DNA of 64,000 nucleotides from Ziziphus jujuba (Eukaryota; Streptophyta; Magnoliopsida; Rosales; Rhamnaceae), in contig NC_083379.1 of NCBI RefSeq assembly GCF_031755915.1, positions 20,718,001-20,782,000 of the forward strand, written 5' to 3'. The notes below the pieces were generated by a model, which was not told the origin of the DNA, ran no database searches, and saw only the letters and a list, made by a program, of their open reading frames with translations. Shown one piece after another: positions 14,153 through 27,939 of this stretch. The first letter of the stretch is position 1. Every line of letters begins with the position of its first letter. Position numbers and translations under genes: made by a program.

Positions 14153-16480
14153 AACATACCAGATGGCCTTAGCTAAGTTGAAAGAATTAGAGACTTAATT
14201 GCAGGGGTTAGTGAATAAGGGATTTGTGAGACCAAGTGTTTCTCTTTAGAGCACACCAGTTTTGGAAAAGAAGGATGGTACTATATGATTGTGCATTGAT
14301 TATAAGTAGTTGAGTAAGGTTACCATGCAAAATTGGTATCCTTTACCACATATTGATGATTTGTTTAATTAGTTACAGGTTGTTAAGGTATTTTTCAAGA
14401 TTGACTTGAGATCAGGGTATCAGTAGTTGAGGATTAAGGAATTTGATATTCCCAAGATTACTTTTATGGCCTGATATAGACAAAGTGAGTTCTTGGTGAC
14501 ATTATTTAGTCTAACTAATGCTTCTATAGCTTTTATGAATATCATGAATAGGGTTTTTTGCCCATTCTTGGATCAACTCACCATTATCTTCATTGATGAT
14601 ATCTTAGTATATTCTTGAAGTGATGAGGAGCATGAGTGCATTTGAAGTTGGTCTTATAGACCTCAAGGGAGCATCAGTTGTATGCTAAGTTCAGCAAGTG
14701 TAAGTTTTGGTTGAATAGAGTGGATTTCCTCAAGCATGTAATTTCAACTGACAGCATTTCTGTGGATCTTTAAAAGGTGGAAGCAGTGTTGAATCGGGAA
14801 CAGCTCACAACGTGATTGAGATGTAGAGTTTGCTAGGTTGAGTGGGGTATTACCGTAGGTTTGTTGAAGGATTTTGTAAGATAGCATGACCATTTCACTA
14901 TTCAACCAAGAAAAGAGTTAAGTTTGTATGGATTAACAGGTGTTTTCAGAGTTTCCAAGAGTTAAAGAAGATGTTGCCTTTAGCACATGTCTTGACTTTA
15001 CTAGAAGGCAACAAAGGATTTGAAATTTATAATGATGCTTCTCATCGAAGCTTGGGATCTATATCGATGCAGGAAGAGTTGAACTATCCTATTCATGATT
15101 TAGACTTTCGGTAGTGATCTTTACTTTAAAGATTAGAGACATTATTTAGACTTTCAATATTGATACTTACTATAAAGATTAGAGTCATTATTTCTAAGAA
15201 CTACTTGCCAGATTTACACTGACTATAAGAGTTTTAAGAATCATTTTACACGAAATAGTTAAAAATAAAGCAAGGGAGATGGATGGAGCTTCTTAAATTA
15301 CTATCATTGCATTATTGACTACTATCTTGGTAAGGTAAAAGTGGTAACAATTACTTTGAGTACAAAGGCTATAGGTTCCTTGGCATATACGAAGATGGTA
15401 TAGCTTCCTTTTATGGTAGAGTTGTGGGAGCTAGGTGTTGTTAAGTATGGATTTATAAGGGGCTCTTTTGGCTAGGTTTTGAGTTCGACTCATAGTTATT
15501 GATCTCATTCATGATGCTTAACTTCATGATTCTTTTTTATGAAGTTGAGAGGTATGGTTGGAGAGGGTTCCATTACAGATTTTACAGTTAAAGAGGATAA
15601 AGCTTTGGTTATGGGCACCAAAATACCAAACTTTGTGTTATTGCTCATAAGGGACTTAAAAGGACATTCTTAATAAGGTTCATAGTTGAGCTTTTGCCAT
15701 GCATCTTGGCGGCACCAAGATTTATCAGACCTTATAAGAGTATTATTGGTGGCTAAAGAATAAAGAAGGAGGTTATAGATTACGTATCCAAATGTTTGGT
15801 GTGTCAGTAAGTGAAAGCAAAGAGGCAAACACCTTTAAGACTTTTACAACCTTTACTTATTCTAGTGTGAAAATGGGAGCGTATCTTCATAGACTTCTTT
15901 TTCAGCTTCCTCATACATAGGAATGTCAAGAAGACATTTAAGTGATTGTTGATCCACTCCTAATGTCCTAAAATTTTTTATAGGTCTATGAGACTTATTG
16001 TTTACAAGATGTGGCTAAACTCCATGTGAAGACTATTGTGAGTTTGTATATAGTTTCTTTGTCTATTATTTCAGATGAAAGGACATTAAGTTCAAGGTTG
16101 GAGATAGAATTTTGTTGAAGTTTTCATCTTGGAAAGGCATGCTGCATTTTGGAAAGCAATGGAAGCTGAGTCCAAGGTATGTTAGGCCATATGAGATTAC
16201 TGAGAGGTTTGGACCTTTTGCTTACTGACTTGCTTCATTAATATAGCTCACTCGAATTCATGATGTTTTTCACGTGTCTGTACTTTGTAACTATAGATAA
16301 AATTGCTTACATGTATTGGAGACTCAATAGATTCAGTTGAGAGATGACTTATCTTATGAAGAGCAACCAATAGAGATACTTGACTGTAAAGATTAGAAGC
16401 TCCATACCAAGATTATACCCTTGGTGAAAGTCTAATGAAGAAATCATGTAGTTGAGGAAACTACTTAGTAGCATGAGTAC
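14100..16480 (+). pseudogene. Decayed Ty3/gypsy pol (reverse transcriptase, RNase H, integrase)
   Basis: Broken by many stops and shifts but readable in pieces. Reverse transcriptase is at 14100-14800: VLEKKDG, LCIDYK, KIDLRSGYQ and the catalytic FIDDILVYS (near 14595). RNase H traces such as FEIYNDASHRSLGS lie near 15020-15060. Integrase zinc-finger remnants are near 15690-15830, and the C-terminal part has GDRILLKFSSWKGMLHFGK (near 16110) and HDVFHVSVL (near 16260). The domain order is gypsy type. No gag was recognised upstream. The heavy decay makes it much older than the copia element. Confidence 0.9.
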
Positions 16481-16559
16481 CATATATGAAGTCAGCATCG
16501 TCACCTTTTGTGGAACTAAGGTGTGAATTTCATGGAAAAAATTCTTTAAAAGGGTAAGT

Positions 16560-17238
16560 TGTGGCAATCTGCCTTGAGAAATAAATTTGAGTATAAGTTT
16601 AAATTGTTTGACCGGTTTTGACAAGTTGAATTGTGCATGAGCCCTAAATTTGACTTTTCTATGGTTAAGAATTTTGGTTTGACTAGTACACCATGACATA
16701 GAGCTCGTCAATAGGAGTTACTAGGCTAGTTGCATGCCTAGTTATGAATTATAGTTAAAAAGTTATGGCTTTAAGAAATTTTAAGCATAAGTTTTTTATT
16801 TGTATCCAAAGCATATCAAAATTTTGTCTTTTAATGGTTCCAAAGCCTATACATACATGGGAAAGTGTAACCATCATTAAATAAATTGGAAAACCAATAT
16901 ACATATCCAAACCTAAGAAACTCATTCATATTGACATGACCCATTTCACAACCCATCACAGAGTAGATCGAGTAAGCTAGTTTGACCATTTCTGTAACCA
17001 AGAAACCATAATGAGCTAGCCAAACCCACCTTTCAATGACCTTACTTTCTAAAATCCAACGGCCAATTGTCGCTAGACATGTTGGAATCAGTTATCTAAC
17101 CTAGCCCGATCCACCCTTATCCTCCTTATTTTGGACTTTCTAAGTTTGAATCCGGTTTCCGTTTGTCAAGATTCCTCACCATTTGATAAAATTTATTGGA
17201 AATTAATAAATAAAACTTTATAAATTTGGGGTGTTACA
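16560..17238 (+). repeat. LTR-like end of the plus-strand gypsy relic
   Basis: Begins tgtggcaatctgcc and ends ggggtgttaca just after the pol remnant. Its middle (16620-16800) aligns with 30760-30900. It is probably the 3' LTR, shortened by deletion. Confidence 0.6.
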
Positions 17239-18099
17239 ACTCTTTTTTTTTTTTTTTTGCATTCACTATACATATTTGAATTAAAATTAATATAAATGAC
17301 AGTAAGTTTAAAATGAAATAAGATATTGAGAATATTGATATGATGTATAGTTTTTAGAAATTCATGAAAAAAATGGAAGAAAAGTTTTAAAAAATATTGG
17401 GATTGTGTACCCATAATTTTTAGTTTAGTAGTAATAACGGATCAAATAATTAAATTAGACAAAGAAGAATTATTATTGAATGGCAGTGCCTCAAATTTCA
17501 ATATAACATTGTTATTATTGCAAAAAATATTAATTAATACTTATGCATCAAATTTGGTAATTGTGCAAGACATACCTCTACTCTATTTCCTTCAAAGTCT
17601 AATGAATATTTTTGGACAATATTAGCAAAGAAAAGAATACAAAAATAAAATTTTAGTTCTCTGTGAAATAAACTTTATAAATATTTGGATACTGAATTTA
17701 GAAACTTTTTTATTGGTCAAACCAAAATCTTTAGCTTAGAAAAAGTCAACCTTGGACCCATATACAATCTACTTCGTCAAACCGGATCAAAATTATATAA
17801 CAAATGTATTTGGTATAGATTATTACAACCTACCTGCCATAAAAAAATTTGTCTACGAAGTTCGTACTTTAGTTTTGGAATAGGTAAGAATGTTGACTCT
17901 GCATCTGGTCATCTCGCTCCTAAATTACCTCTTTAACTATATGATTTTGCCAAAGGATCTTTATTAAAGAAATGGTCTTTTTGCAAAACTTTTTCACTTT
18001 CTTATCTAGAATCTGCATCGGCTACTACTCACATGACAAGTCATCACTCAACTTTATCTATGGTGTCTCCAATAAATGTGATGGGTTTGATCTGTACTT

Positions 18100-21000
18100 G
18101 TGGAACATGGAGATGTAGAATACATCATGAACTCAAGAAAGTTCCTTTGAAAAGTCTAGCTTATAAGTCATTGGACCTATCTTCTCAACTACCTCATATG
18201 GTCCAATGCAGAAAGGTCCTAGCTTTCTAAAGCATATCATGCCTTTCCAAGGAGAGAGTTTTAAGAACACATAACCATTAACCTTAAACACAAGATTCTT
18301 CCTACACATATTCGCATAGCTTTTCTGCCTATCCTATGCTGCTCTTAACTTGGCCTGGATGACATTGACCTTGTCTACAATCCTTTGTATAAGGTCAGGA
18401 CTTAGAAGTTTCTTTTCACTTGTTTCATTCCAACATAAGCAAGTTCAACATTGTTTTCATATAATGCCTTATAATGTGACATCCAATACTCGAGTGATAA
18501 CTATTATTGTACATGAACTGTGCCAAAGGTAATTGTTCAAGCTAATCACCCTTAAGCTACAGTACACATGGCCTCAACATATCCTCCAAGGTCTAAATAG
18601 TTTTCTTAGATTGTCAATTGGATTGGGAGTGAAAAGCAATACTCAAATTCAAGTTGATACCTAATTCCTTCATTAATCTTAGCTAAAACCTTAAGGTAAA
18701 TCATGGATCTTTGTCAGATACAATGGACATTGGTACTCCATACAAACTCACTTTATAACTAATGAAGAGCTTTGCTAACTTATGAGGAGAAAATCTTTCA
18801 TAAATAGGCAAGAAGTGTGTGAACTTGGTAAGTCGATTCATTATCACCTAAATACCATCATGTCTTTGAATTATGGGAAAAAGTTTGAATACAAAGTCCA
18901 TAGTGATGAGCTCCCACTTCTACTTTAGAATAGATGGAGATTGTAGAAGTCCATAAGATTTTTGTTTCTTCATGTTCACTTACTAACAAATAAACATTTA
19001 GATACATATTCAACAACCTCTCTTTTCATCCTTACCAACCCATAGTACTCCTTCAAAGTACACTACATCTTTGTAATATCAAGATGCATAGCATAGTACA
19101 AATATGGGCTTATTCCAATATTTATCTTTTCAACTCTTTAGTGGTTAGAGTATAGAGGCTAATAATAATAAAAAAGGCTCCATTACTTCTAATAGTAGAG
19201 TCTGTCTTCCTTCATTAATTAGCTTTCCTTTTCATTCTCATTAAGTAGGGGTCTTTAAATTGGGCCTTGAGGATATGATCCACAAGTATTTGTCGTAATC
19301 GAAAGCTAGTAAAAAGTGTTCCTAAAATAGGCATCCATAAATCAATACCTAACTCTCTCAAACCCACCGTCAAGGGAAGTTATATTGTCTGTACATAAGC
19401 TAATGAACTTATAGGCTTTCTACTTAGTGTGTCAGACCACATTTGCCTTTCTCATTGGAAATCAATGATGCAATCATAATCTTTTAGCAACTCCATCCAT
19501 CTCATATGCCTTAAGTTCAACTTCTTTTAAGTAAACAGATACTTAAGGCTTTTATAGTTGGTGGAGATTTAATAAGTAGCTCCACACGAATGGCACCTCC
19601 AAGTCTTCAATGCAAAGATCATTGTAGTAGGCTTTAAGTCACGAGTAGGATAGTTCAGGTCATGTTTCTTCTATTGTCTTGAAGCATAAGCAACTACCTT
19701 TTTATACTACATCAATACATAATCCAAACCTTATTATGTAGTGTCACTATAAACTTCAAATCCTTTATTGCCCTTTGGTAATGCCATAATGTAAGTTAAA
19801 GTCAACTCCTTCTTTGATTCTTCGAAGCTTTGTTCACACTTATCAGTTCACTTAAACTTCAACTCCGTTCCTAGTCCAGTAGTGAAGTGGTCTTGCTATC
19901 TTTGAGAACCCTTCCATAAACGTAGGGTAATGGCCTACTCCCAATTCAACACTACTTCCATTTTTTGAGGATACACATAAATGTCACCACAGAAACTACA
20001 TGCTTGAGAAATTTTACTTGATCCAACTAGAACTCACATTTGCTAAACTGCATATCATCCATGGAAACTACATGCTTAAGAAATCCCACTTGATCTAACT
20101 AGAACTCACATTTGCTTAACTTAGCATATAATCAGAGTTACCTCAAGGTCGGCAACACTTAACCTAGATTTGTGTCATGCTCTCCTTTACTCTTTGAGTA
20201 CACTAAGATATCATTTGTGAATATAATAAAAAATCGGTCTAAATATAGATGGAAAACCTAGTTCATTAGATCCAAGAAAGCTGTAGGGTCATTGGTGAGT
20301 CCAAAAGACATCACTAAAAACTTATAATAACCATACCTTATTCTAAATGTGATATTTGGAATGTCTAATTGTCTAACCCTCAACTGATGGTAATATAACC
20401 TCAAGTCAATCTTAGAGAACGCCTTTGCACCTTAAAGTTGATTGAGTAAATCATCAATATGAGATAAAAGGTACTTATTATGGATGATGAACTCGTTTAA
20501 TTGTCTATAATCTAAACACAACCTCCAATTATCATCCTTTTTCTTCGCAAATAATATTGGCACTCCTTAATGTGAGACATTAGGTTCAATAAACCATTTA
20601 TTCACTATCTATTACAACAAAATCTTCAACTCTTTCAACTCACCTGGGTCCATCCTATAAGATGCCAAAGAAATATGAGTTATACTAGAGAATAAATCAA
20701 TGGGAAAGTTTATCTCTCACTCAGGAGGTAAACCTAAAAGATCATCAAAAAATACATTTGAAAAGTCCCTTATAAGTGGTTTGTTTTTCAACCTCAATTT
20801 ATTGACTTAAGTGTTAATCACATGAGCTAGATGCTCATTACAACATTTTTAAAGTAAATATATGCTAGAAATGACAGAAATTAAATTAGAAGGCGCCTTT
20901 GCTCTCCATAGAAGACCCCAACTAGTAAACCCAGTCATATAAATATAATCTCCTTACAAAAATAGTCCACCAAAACATAGTTTTAAGTGAGCCAATCCGT

Positions 21001-22150
21001 CCTAAGTATTACATCTAACCTTAGAGATCTAACAAAATGAAATCAGCCTCCACAAGTTTGCCCTCAATACAGAATAAACTATCTTTGAATATCTAATTAG
21101 GGCATAAGGACTCTATTGTGGGTGTGAAAATCTTGTAACAATATCCCAAAAAAATGGAGTTATCCCGACTTGTTCAACATACTTATATGAAATAAAAGAG
21201 TATGTGGCCCCTGAGTGAATAAGAACACATGCATCATCACCAAACATAGGAAATGTACATGTCATAACATTGGGTGTGGCCTGTGCCCTCTGCCTTGTCT
21301 TAGTATACACACTGCCTTTACTAGATGGCTGCCTTTTCTGACTTCCACATTTATTTGTAGACGCAGACTACTGTTCAGTGTTCATAGAACTACCTGAAGT
21401 CTGGCCTGCTGAAACTAAACACCTGATCCCATCGCTCTAGCCTTGCTGCATCCTTGATAGGGGCAATAACTCTTAAAGTATCTTGACTGTTCATAATGAA
21501 AGCATGCTCCATCTTACTAAATGGTCCATCCATGGAGGCTACACATAGGATGTAAACTGCCTACGTTTATGGGTCTATGGTTATGGCTACTACCACTGCT
21601 CATTGTTCAGTGTCCTAAACCTTAAGTGTGTCTATCTTTTTAGGATCTACTACCTTTAAATCCATAACTACCTTCGTTGAAGATCTTGAACTAGAACTAC
21701 CCCTTTTAGAGGATTCTTGTCTAGAAGTCCTTGAAAACATGCCATCAAATGATAAATGCTTAGACCTGTGCATTAAGGTTTGCCGTTCAACATCAAGTGC
21801 TTCATCTTTAATGAACTAATACATAAGGTGAGCTACACTTGAGACGGTCAATGTTATGGGCTCACTTAGACCATTAAGAAACCTCCTCGTCTTGCTAATG
21901 GTATTAGAAATCAAGTTGGGGAAGAGCTCTGGTAGCTCTTTGTATCTTTGCTTATACTCATAATTTGTCATGTTACCCTGAGTGAGTGTATAAACTTTAT
22001 ATCTTTTACTTTGATTGAAGGTCAGAAGGTGTAACTCAATATGAAAAGTAGCCTTTAAGCTAAACCAAATTGTGGCATACCCTGGTCCTATCATATGTCC
22101 ACCACTTCCTTACATTCCCTTCAAGTATGAGGCTAGTTATCTTGATCCTG
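18100..22150 (-). pseudogene. Decayed Ty3/gypsy gag-pol on the minus strand
   Basis: Readable minus-strand pieces in gypsy order. Gag is at 21816-22094 (LTQGNMTNYEYKQRYKEL, KTRRFLNGL). Protease is at 21113-21310 (VLIHSGATYSFIS; the catalytic Asp of the usual DSGA is now His). Reverse transcriptase is at about 20170-20580 ([31 protein letters not shown]; the active site reads FTNDILVYS, first Asp lost). The integrase core is near 18750-18920 and its C-terminal part near 18200-18290. Many stops and shifts; inactive. Confidence 0.9.
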
Positions 22151-22536
22151 CCTTCATATGGGCATGGCATTACTCTCATGCAAGATTTTTTCCATGTCAA
22201 CTACCAAGCTAAAGCCACAATAGGATTTGTGGAGCTATTAAAACTCACTACTTTGAGTTTACGTGCTTGATCAACATAATGTCCAGTAAACCCACTCCTA
22301 TCGAGTGATTAATCCAAGTGCTCAACAGGATGCTTCTCATAGGTAACTACACCTACACTTCTAGATGTAGCTTCCTGGGAGCCACATCTATCTCCTTGCA
22401 ACATTAGGAAGGAGTACTCTTCGAAAGAATAGCAATGATATAATTAATTTTAAAAAAAAAATATTAGATAAGAATAAGCAAAACTCAAGATGAGTTGTAT
22501 AGCAATGCACAATCACCAAGGAACTTAGAACTTAAA

Positions 22537-22548
22537 GCTCTAAAACCA
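22537..22548 (-). other. Degenerate tRNA-Met-type primer site of the minus-strand gypsy relic
   Basis: Plus-strand gctctaaaacca matches 10 of 12 bases of gctctgatacca. It lies about 440 bp upstream of the gag fragment, where the primer site is expected; LTR sequence should then extend to the right. Confidence 0.5.
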
Positions 22549-22734
22549 AGCCAATTAGACCAGCTCTAGGGTAAATCAAATTGAGTGTTCCTGAATGACC
22601 CATTATGCATCTAAGATATATCTATTACATAGATTATAACGTATAAACGTATAAGATATGTCTATTGACATATAACAAGTATATACACTAAACTCATAGT
22701 AACTAGCGGCTTATTCAGGAGTTTAAGTAAACAA

Positions 22735-22806
22735 GCCCTTTTAACTCAATGGTAGTGTAACGCCATGGTAAGGCATAAGTCATCGGTTCAAATATGATAT
22801 GGGGCT
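22735..22806 (+). pseudogene. trnT-GGU: Decayed plastid-type tRNA-Thr(GGU)
   Basis: 72 nt matching the plastid trnT-GGU gene from memory, with about 7 differences. The anticodon arm acgcc-atggtaa-ggc keeps the GGT anticodon. The T loop ttcaaat is kept, but the T stem has one mismatch and one G-T pair, the D stem has one mismatch, and the acceptor stem has a T-T mismatch. It probably came from a plastid DNA insertion and is not expected to be functional. Confidence 0.75.
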
Positions 22807-22809
22807 TTG

Positions 22810-24950
22810 GTTTTTCCATAAAACTCCAACGGCACTCATAGGACTCTCGAGTGGTGCTGTCTAGGGAAGTCTCACCAATCTTAAGAGAAAACCTAATAAA
22901 ACTTCACTTGAGCCTTGGATAACAAACACATACAATATAAAGTAATACTTCAATAAATAAAAATATAGCCACAACTGCATGCAAGTCCATTATAATAGTT
23001 AACACCTACTGCCCATTATACTATAGACCATTACTACACATACATAATAGATTTATTACTGCATCTATATTTGTAAAATTAAGTAATACAACTTATGCAA
23101 AGAAGTCTTCAAAAATAAAGATAGATGTTGATGATGTAGTGGAAAACAATGAACAACAAGTGCTACGTGAGATAAAACATTTGTTAAGTATCTGGATCTA
23201 GGAGTATGAATTAAAAGCAAATAAAACATAAGATAGACATACCTGTGAATGACATAGAAAAATAATATTTTATTTTTGTAAACCTTTCTCTCAATACTTT
23301 TCATTCTACTTTTTTGAAAAGTTACCATTTTAAAATCCATTCCAAAAAATCCAAATTGTACCTTAAATCGATATCATAAAATAGGTAAAAAATAATAAAA
23401 CCATTTAAATATTATGTTATAAGCCAACATACGGTATATACTGGACATAAAATAATATCTATATAACTTCGTAAAATAATCATGAAAAATCAATAAAAAT
23501 CCACAATTATAAAAAAAAAAAAATCCAATAATGTATTAAAAAAAAACAGTGCACCATATGATATTTCTAAAGTTGCAAGTGGTGTACAGTATTTTAGAAC
23601 ACCACCGGATAATAAAGAGAGTAAAAGAAACCTCAGGTATGAACCCAACTCACTACTCTTAGCCTTCTAAAGGCATTATCACAATATAAAACCTATGGGA
23701 TGAATCCAACTCACAACCCTCAATGTACGAAAGGTATCGTGTAAGTAATAAACCTATAAGATGAATTTAATTCACGACACATAGCATGCTACAAATATCA
23801 TGGCAAACTTTTATGCTATAAAATAATACTGAATAGAGACACTGGTACTACATGATACATCAATTTAAAACAATAGTATAATATTCATAAACAATTTTTT
23901 TAAGATCATACTTGTCTATTTTAATGACGAACAGTTACTGCACCGTAAACTAGAAGTCAATATTCAAATCCAACCATTTAATTAAATAAACCAAACATTT
24001 CAAATTGTCATTTGATGCTAAAATACCACTGTAAATACCAAAATATATAAATATCAACATTTATAAGTTTAGTATGAACTCATTAGAACTTATCAAAATT
24101 TATATGAAATGATAACATATATATGTAAAAGCAAGTATTTATATATGCATAATATAGACATATAAATCAAACCTTATATATAAAATAGTCGCACCATATA
24201 TACGTTGTATTAATATGCCCATATAATTTAAAAATATAAATCATTCACAGATACTACTGGTGATTACACTTGCACCTCAGTAAGGTTACCTTTGGATATA
24301 ATACGGGTGCTTATAATATAATAAAATATTTGTTTGACTTCAAAATTCAAACCTGATACGAACCCAGGTCGACATGTGCCTAAACCTATATTATATTAGC
24401 CTGGATCTCAATTAAATTCAGATTTGAATGGATTGACCTCAACCCCTAACCAACCTATGATTAGAAACCCTAGTATAATGAAGATTCCACAATAGGTGAT
24501 GAATATCCTATTGATAAGTTAAAACTAAAACACTCACTCTCTAATGGTGTTTTAGGTGTTCAAAGAGAACAAAGAGAAATTCAATCTCACAATTAATTTT
24601 CTCTATATTATTAAATATGTGTCCTTCCTAAAAGATAAGCCCTTAAATAGTCTATGAAAGAATAAAATAAAACCCTAATTATCTAGGTAAAACTGGCCAT
24701 CAAAAAATACGAAACCTAAGTTGGCCGAAATTCACCTCATTTTCTAATCTAATTTGGATTAATTGCTTCCTTTATTTTGAATTAGGAATTAATTAATTTA
24801 CAATGAAAATAATAAAATATTAACTTTCCTAAGTTGATTTTTTGAGCAAATAAATAAATAAAAACCAAAAAGAAGACTAATTTCCTAAAACAATAAGTAA
24901 AAATCAAATTAGGAAACTAAAATACTATATTTTTTACTAAGCTGTCTTTA
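22810..24950. other. AT-rich stretch, possibly LTR of the minus-strand gypsy relic
   Basis: Lies where the 5' LTR is expected to the right of the degenerate primer site. Phrases such as gaacccaactcactactctt at 23640 recur in altered form near 23700 and 23760, giving three tandem-like echoes. No genes seen. Confidence 0.35.
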
Positions 24951-25173
24951 ACTAATCTTTGACCAATTTAAGCTCAAAATCAGCTTACATATGCCTTGTA
25001 GGATGCCAAATAGGATTATCATGGAGTCCCACACATTTCCCTTGCTTGGATCAAAGAGAAAATGTCAACTCAGCAAAATACAGTAAAGCCAGCAAGCAAT
25101 ATAGCAAAACCGACCATCTTTCTCCCTTGTGCGCACAGCCCCTTTTCATTTGCCTTTGAAGCTGTCTTAACTT

Positions 25174-25430
25174 GATTCCATGATCTTTTAGATATATGTA
25201 TTGAATCCATGAATTTTTGGAACCATTTCGTGCTGCCCGAAGTCCATATTTGCACGAAAACAACTATCCGGGTCCATATCTGTCTCCACCACTTGGATGC
25301 TTAAAACGGATCTTGTATCTTCGGGTATTGACAAGCCATTTTGAGAATTAATTACTCCCTGTATAAAAGCAGCAAGTTTTTCCTTAAATCTCTTAGCTTG
25401 AGCCCTAGTGATCGGTCCGGTCTTTATTCA
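25174..25430 (-). pseudogene. Gypsy-type gag fragment
   Basis: An open stretch of about 85 codons on the minus strand without an obvious start, beginning near TGPITRAQAKRFKEKL, a motif typical of plant gypsy gag proteins, and ending at a TAA near 25174. No reverse transcriptase accompanies it. The stretch 24960-25430 is less AT-rich than its surroundings. Confidence 0.5.
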
Positions 25431-26359
25431 TATTGGGTCAGCACCCCAGCGGGTTGTCGGTTGTGCGGGCTCGGATGGATTTTCATCAAAACCAAACACA
25501 TTGGTCTGAACTAAATATCTTAAAATAATATATGAAATCATAAAATTATATAAATTGAATACTGAGTGGTCTAATTGTATCATGAAGCTTTAGGATTTGG
25601 TATCCAAATTTGGGATTTTTTGTCTGAAGGTAAATCTTATGAAATTAAACCTTCCAATGGGTTCTATTAACATATAATTATGGAAAACCAAATCCACTTT
25701 GGTCCTAGGTTATCCAAACATTTTATACTTTTATCCAAAATTTAACAAATTGACCTAAAAATGGAAATATATTTAAATGATGTTCAAAATTCATAAATTA
25801 TATGTCAATATAAAGTTCATGGAATGGGTAACAAGATTGTAATCTCATCTTTATCCAAAAACATTGCTAGTGGCCAAAAAAGGTAAGGAAAGTTTTGGCC
25901 AACTTAATATTGATGGATTTCTCAAACCTTAAGAAATTTTAAAAAATGGAGGCCGGATTCAATCAAAAGTCAAGTTAAAACAATGGAAAAAGTTTGGTTT
26001 TTTGGTGACCCATTCGGTTTGTCACTATCAGCTTGTCATCAACAGTTTGGCTAAGAATTTCAAGGCCTTGGTTGCCGAAGTGTGGGCTTGCAAGGTGGCT
26101 GGCACATGTCATAAGTTGTGATTGGAGATAAATGAGAATGGCATGAATGCATTGGTGGATTCATTGGATGCGAGTTGACGCAGTTCAGGTTCTCTCGGAT
26201 CTAAAAAAGTGTTTCAAGAACTTGATGGGTATTTTGCAATTTCTTCATTATTGGACAAGCTTCCCAACATATATACGAGGTCTTAGGTCACTAATTAACA
26301 AAAATTAAAATTAGTTTGGACACTAATATAGTATCGATCTTTAAATTTCTTAGAATTAT

Positions 26360-26480
26360 AACATTCTAATGCAACTTAAAATTTGGCCTATCGCCAGCCT
26401 ATGAACTCATGTTGACGAGCTCTATGTAAAGGCATATTGGTTAAACCAAAATTTTAACTATAAAAAAGTCAACTTGAGAT
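26360..26480 (-). repeat. Small reversed LTR fragment
   Basis: Reverse complement resembles the start of the 30690 repeat: gagctcgtcaacatgagttc and agtcaacttg phrases. Isolated in AT-rich DNA. Confidence 0.4.
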
Positions 26481-27939
26481 CTACATATGATCCACTTGGT
26501 GGACTTCCAAACACTAGCTACAACACTAGTGTGATACGTAGATGGTGTCCAATAAATGATGAGGTTATGGTATTAAATAGTTTCTCATATTATAAAATAT
26601 TTATGCGTTATTCAATATGGATATGGATTTTTGGTAGGTTAAAAACAAAGTTCCCACTTTATGCTAAAGCCTTTCAACATGCTAAATACTGAAAGTTATT
26701 ATTTCTTCAATTAATTTTTAGATTTAATTCATTAATTGATGTAACATATTATTTTAATGTCTTAAAAGGTTAAAGCATAAAACAAGACATTTTGATTGAT
26801 ATAAGGCATAAGGCCCACGACCTAATTTTTTTTTTCAGGAATTAAATTGTAATATTTAAAAATAAATTAAATTTAAATTGATATAATATTTAAAATATTA
26901 AGAAATAAAATAAATTTTAGATTGCAAAATAAATAAATTAAAGTTTACATAAATATAAATTTATTAAATTTCAACAAATATATAGTACAACATGGATTTT
27001 TAATTCTAAATCATTTCAAATAGGTTGTTACAAAATAAAAAAAAAAAGGTTAGATTTTAATTATATCTATGATGTGTATCCTTCATTATTTGAGGTGTAA
27101 AAAAAGCGTATCTATGATGTGTATGCCTTATTATTTGAGGTATAAAAAAAATTGTTTTAGCTTATGGAGCATCTATGCCCTATCTCTTTAAATGTACACC
27201 TCAGAGGTGTAGTGCCCTTGATTTTAAGCCTTGAGACATTTTTTGTGTGCCTTGCTTCAAGGTAAGTCTCCAACAAGTCTTTTAAAACACTATTTTTTTC
27301 ACATATTAAGTTAAAATATTTTCATCTTATAGAGTTATTGGCAAATGGTTTGATATGGTCTAGACATTACTGAGTTAGATATTTTGAGTTTTTTTAAAAG
27401 TAAAATTTTCCCTAAAAATTCTATTTAAAAAATTAAAAATAAGTTAATGAAATATATAATTAATTAATAATAATTAATAACTTTTTGTACAGTGCCATTG
27501 AAGAACAATTTACAAATTTGATTATTTGTTTATGCCATTTAAATAGTAATATTGCGAATTTTTATATAATAAGACCTTTATATAATTATATTGCTGGGAT
27601 TAAATTAAATATATAACTATGAGAAGTTAACTATGATGAGTTTATAATTTAGAGGAGGTGTAGTTAAAAATTTTATTGTGTAATTGTAAAAGCTGTGTCC
27701 TAAAGAATGTGAGGCAAGAAAGGATAAAATCAGCAAACTATACACTAGGATGGATTTCGATGACCAGGGAGGAATAAGTGTAATATCACCATGGTAAGTG
27801 TGAAAGGGTGCAAGGTACTGACGGTGTAACACCCCACTCTCTTGCTCCACTGACATCGTCCCCCATTTATCATGGCGACTGGTTAGGTTCTTGATGGGTC
27901 ACCCGTTTTCCAACCATTTCTGCTTCACTCATACCTCTT

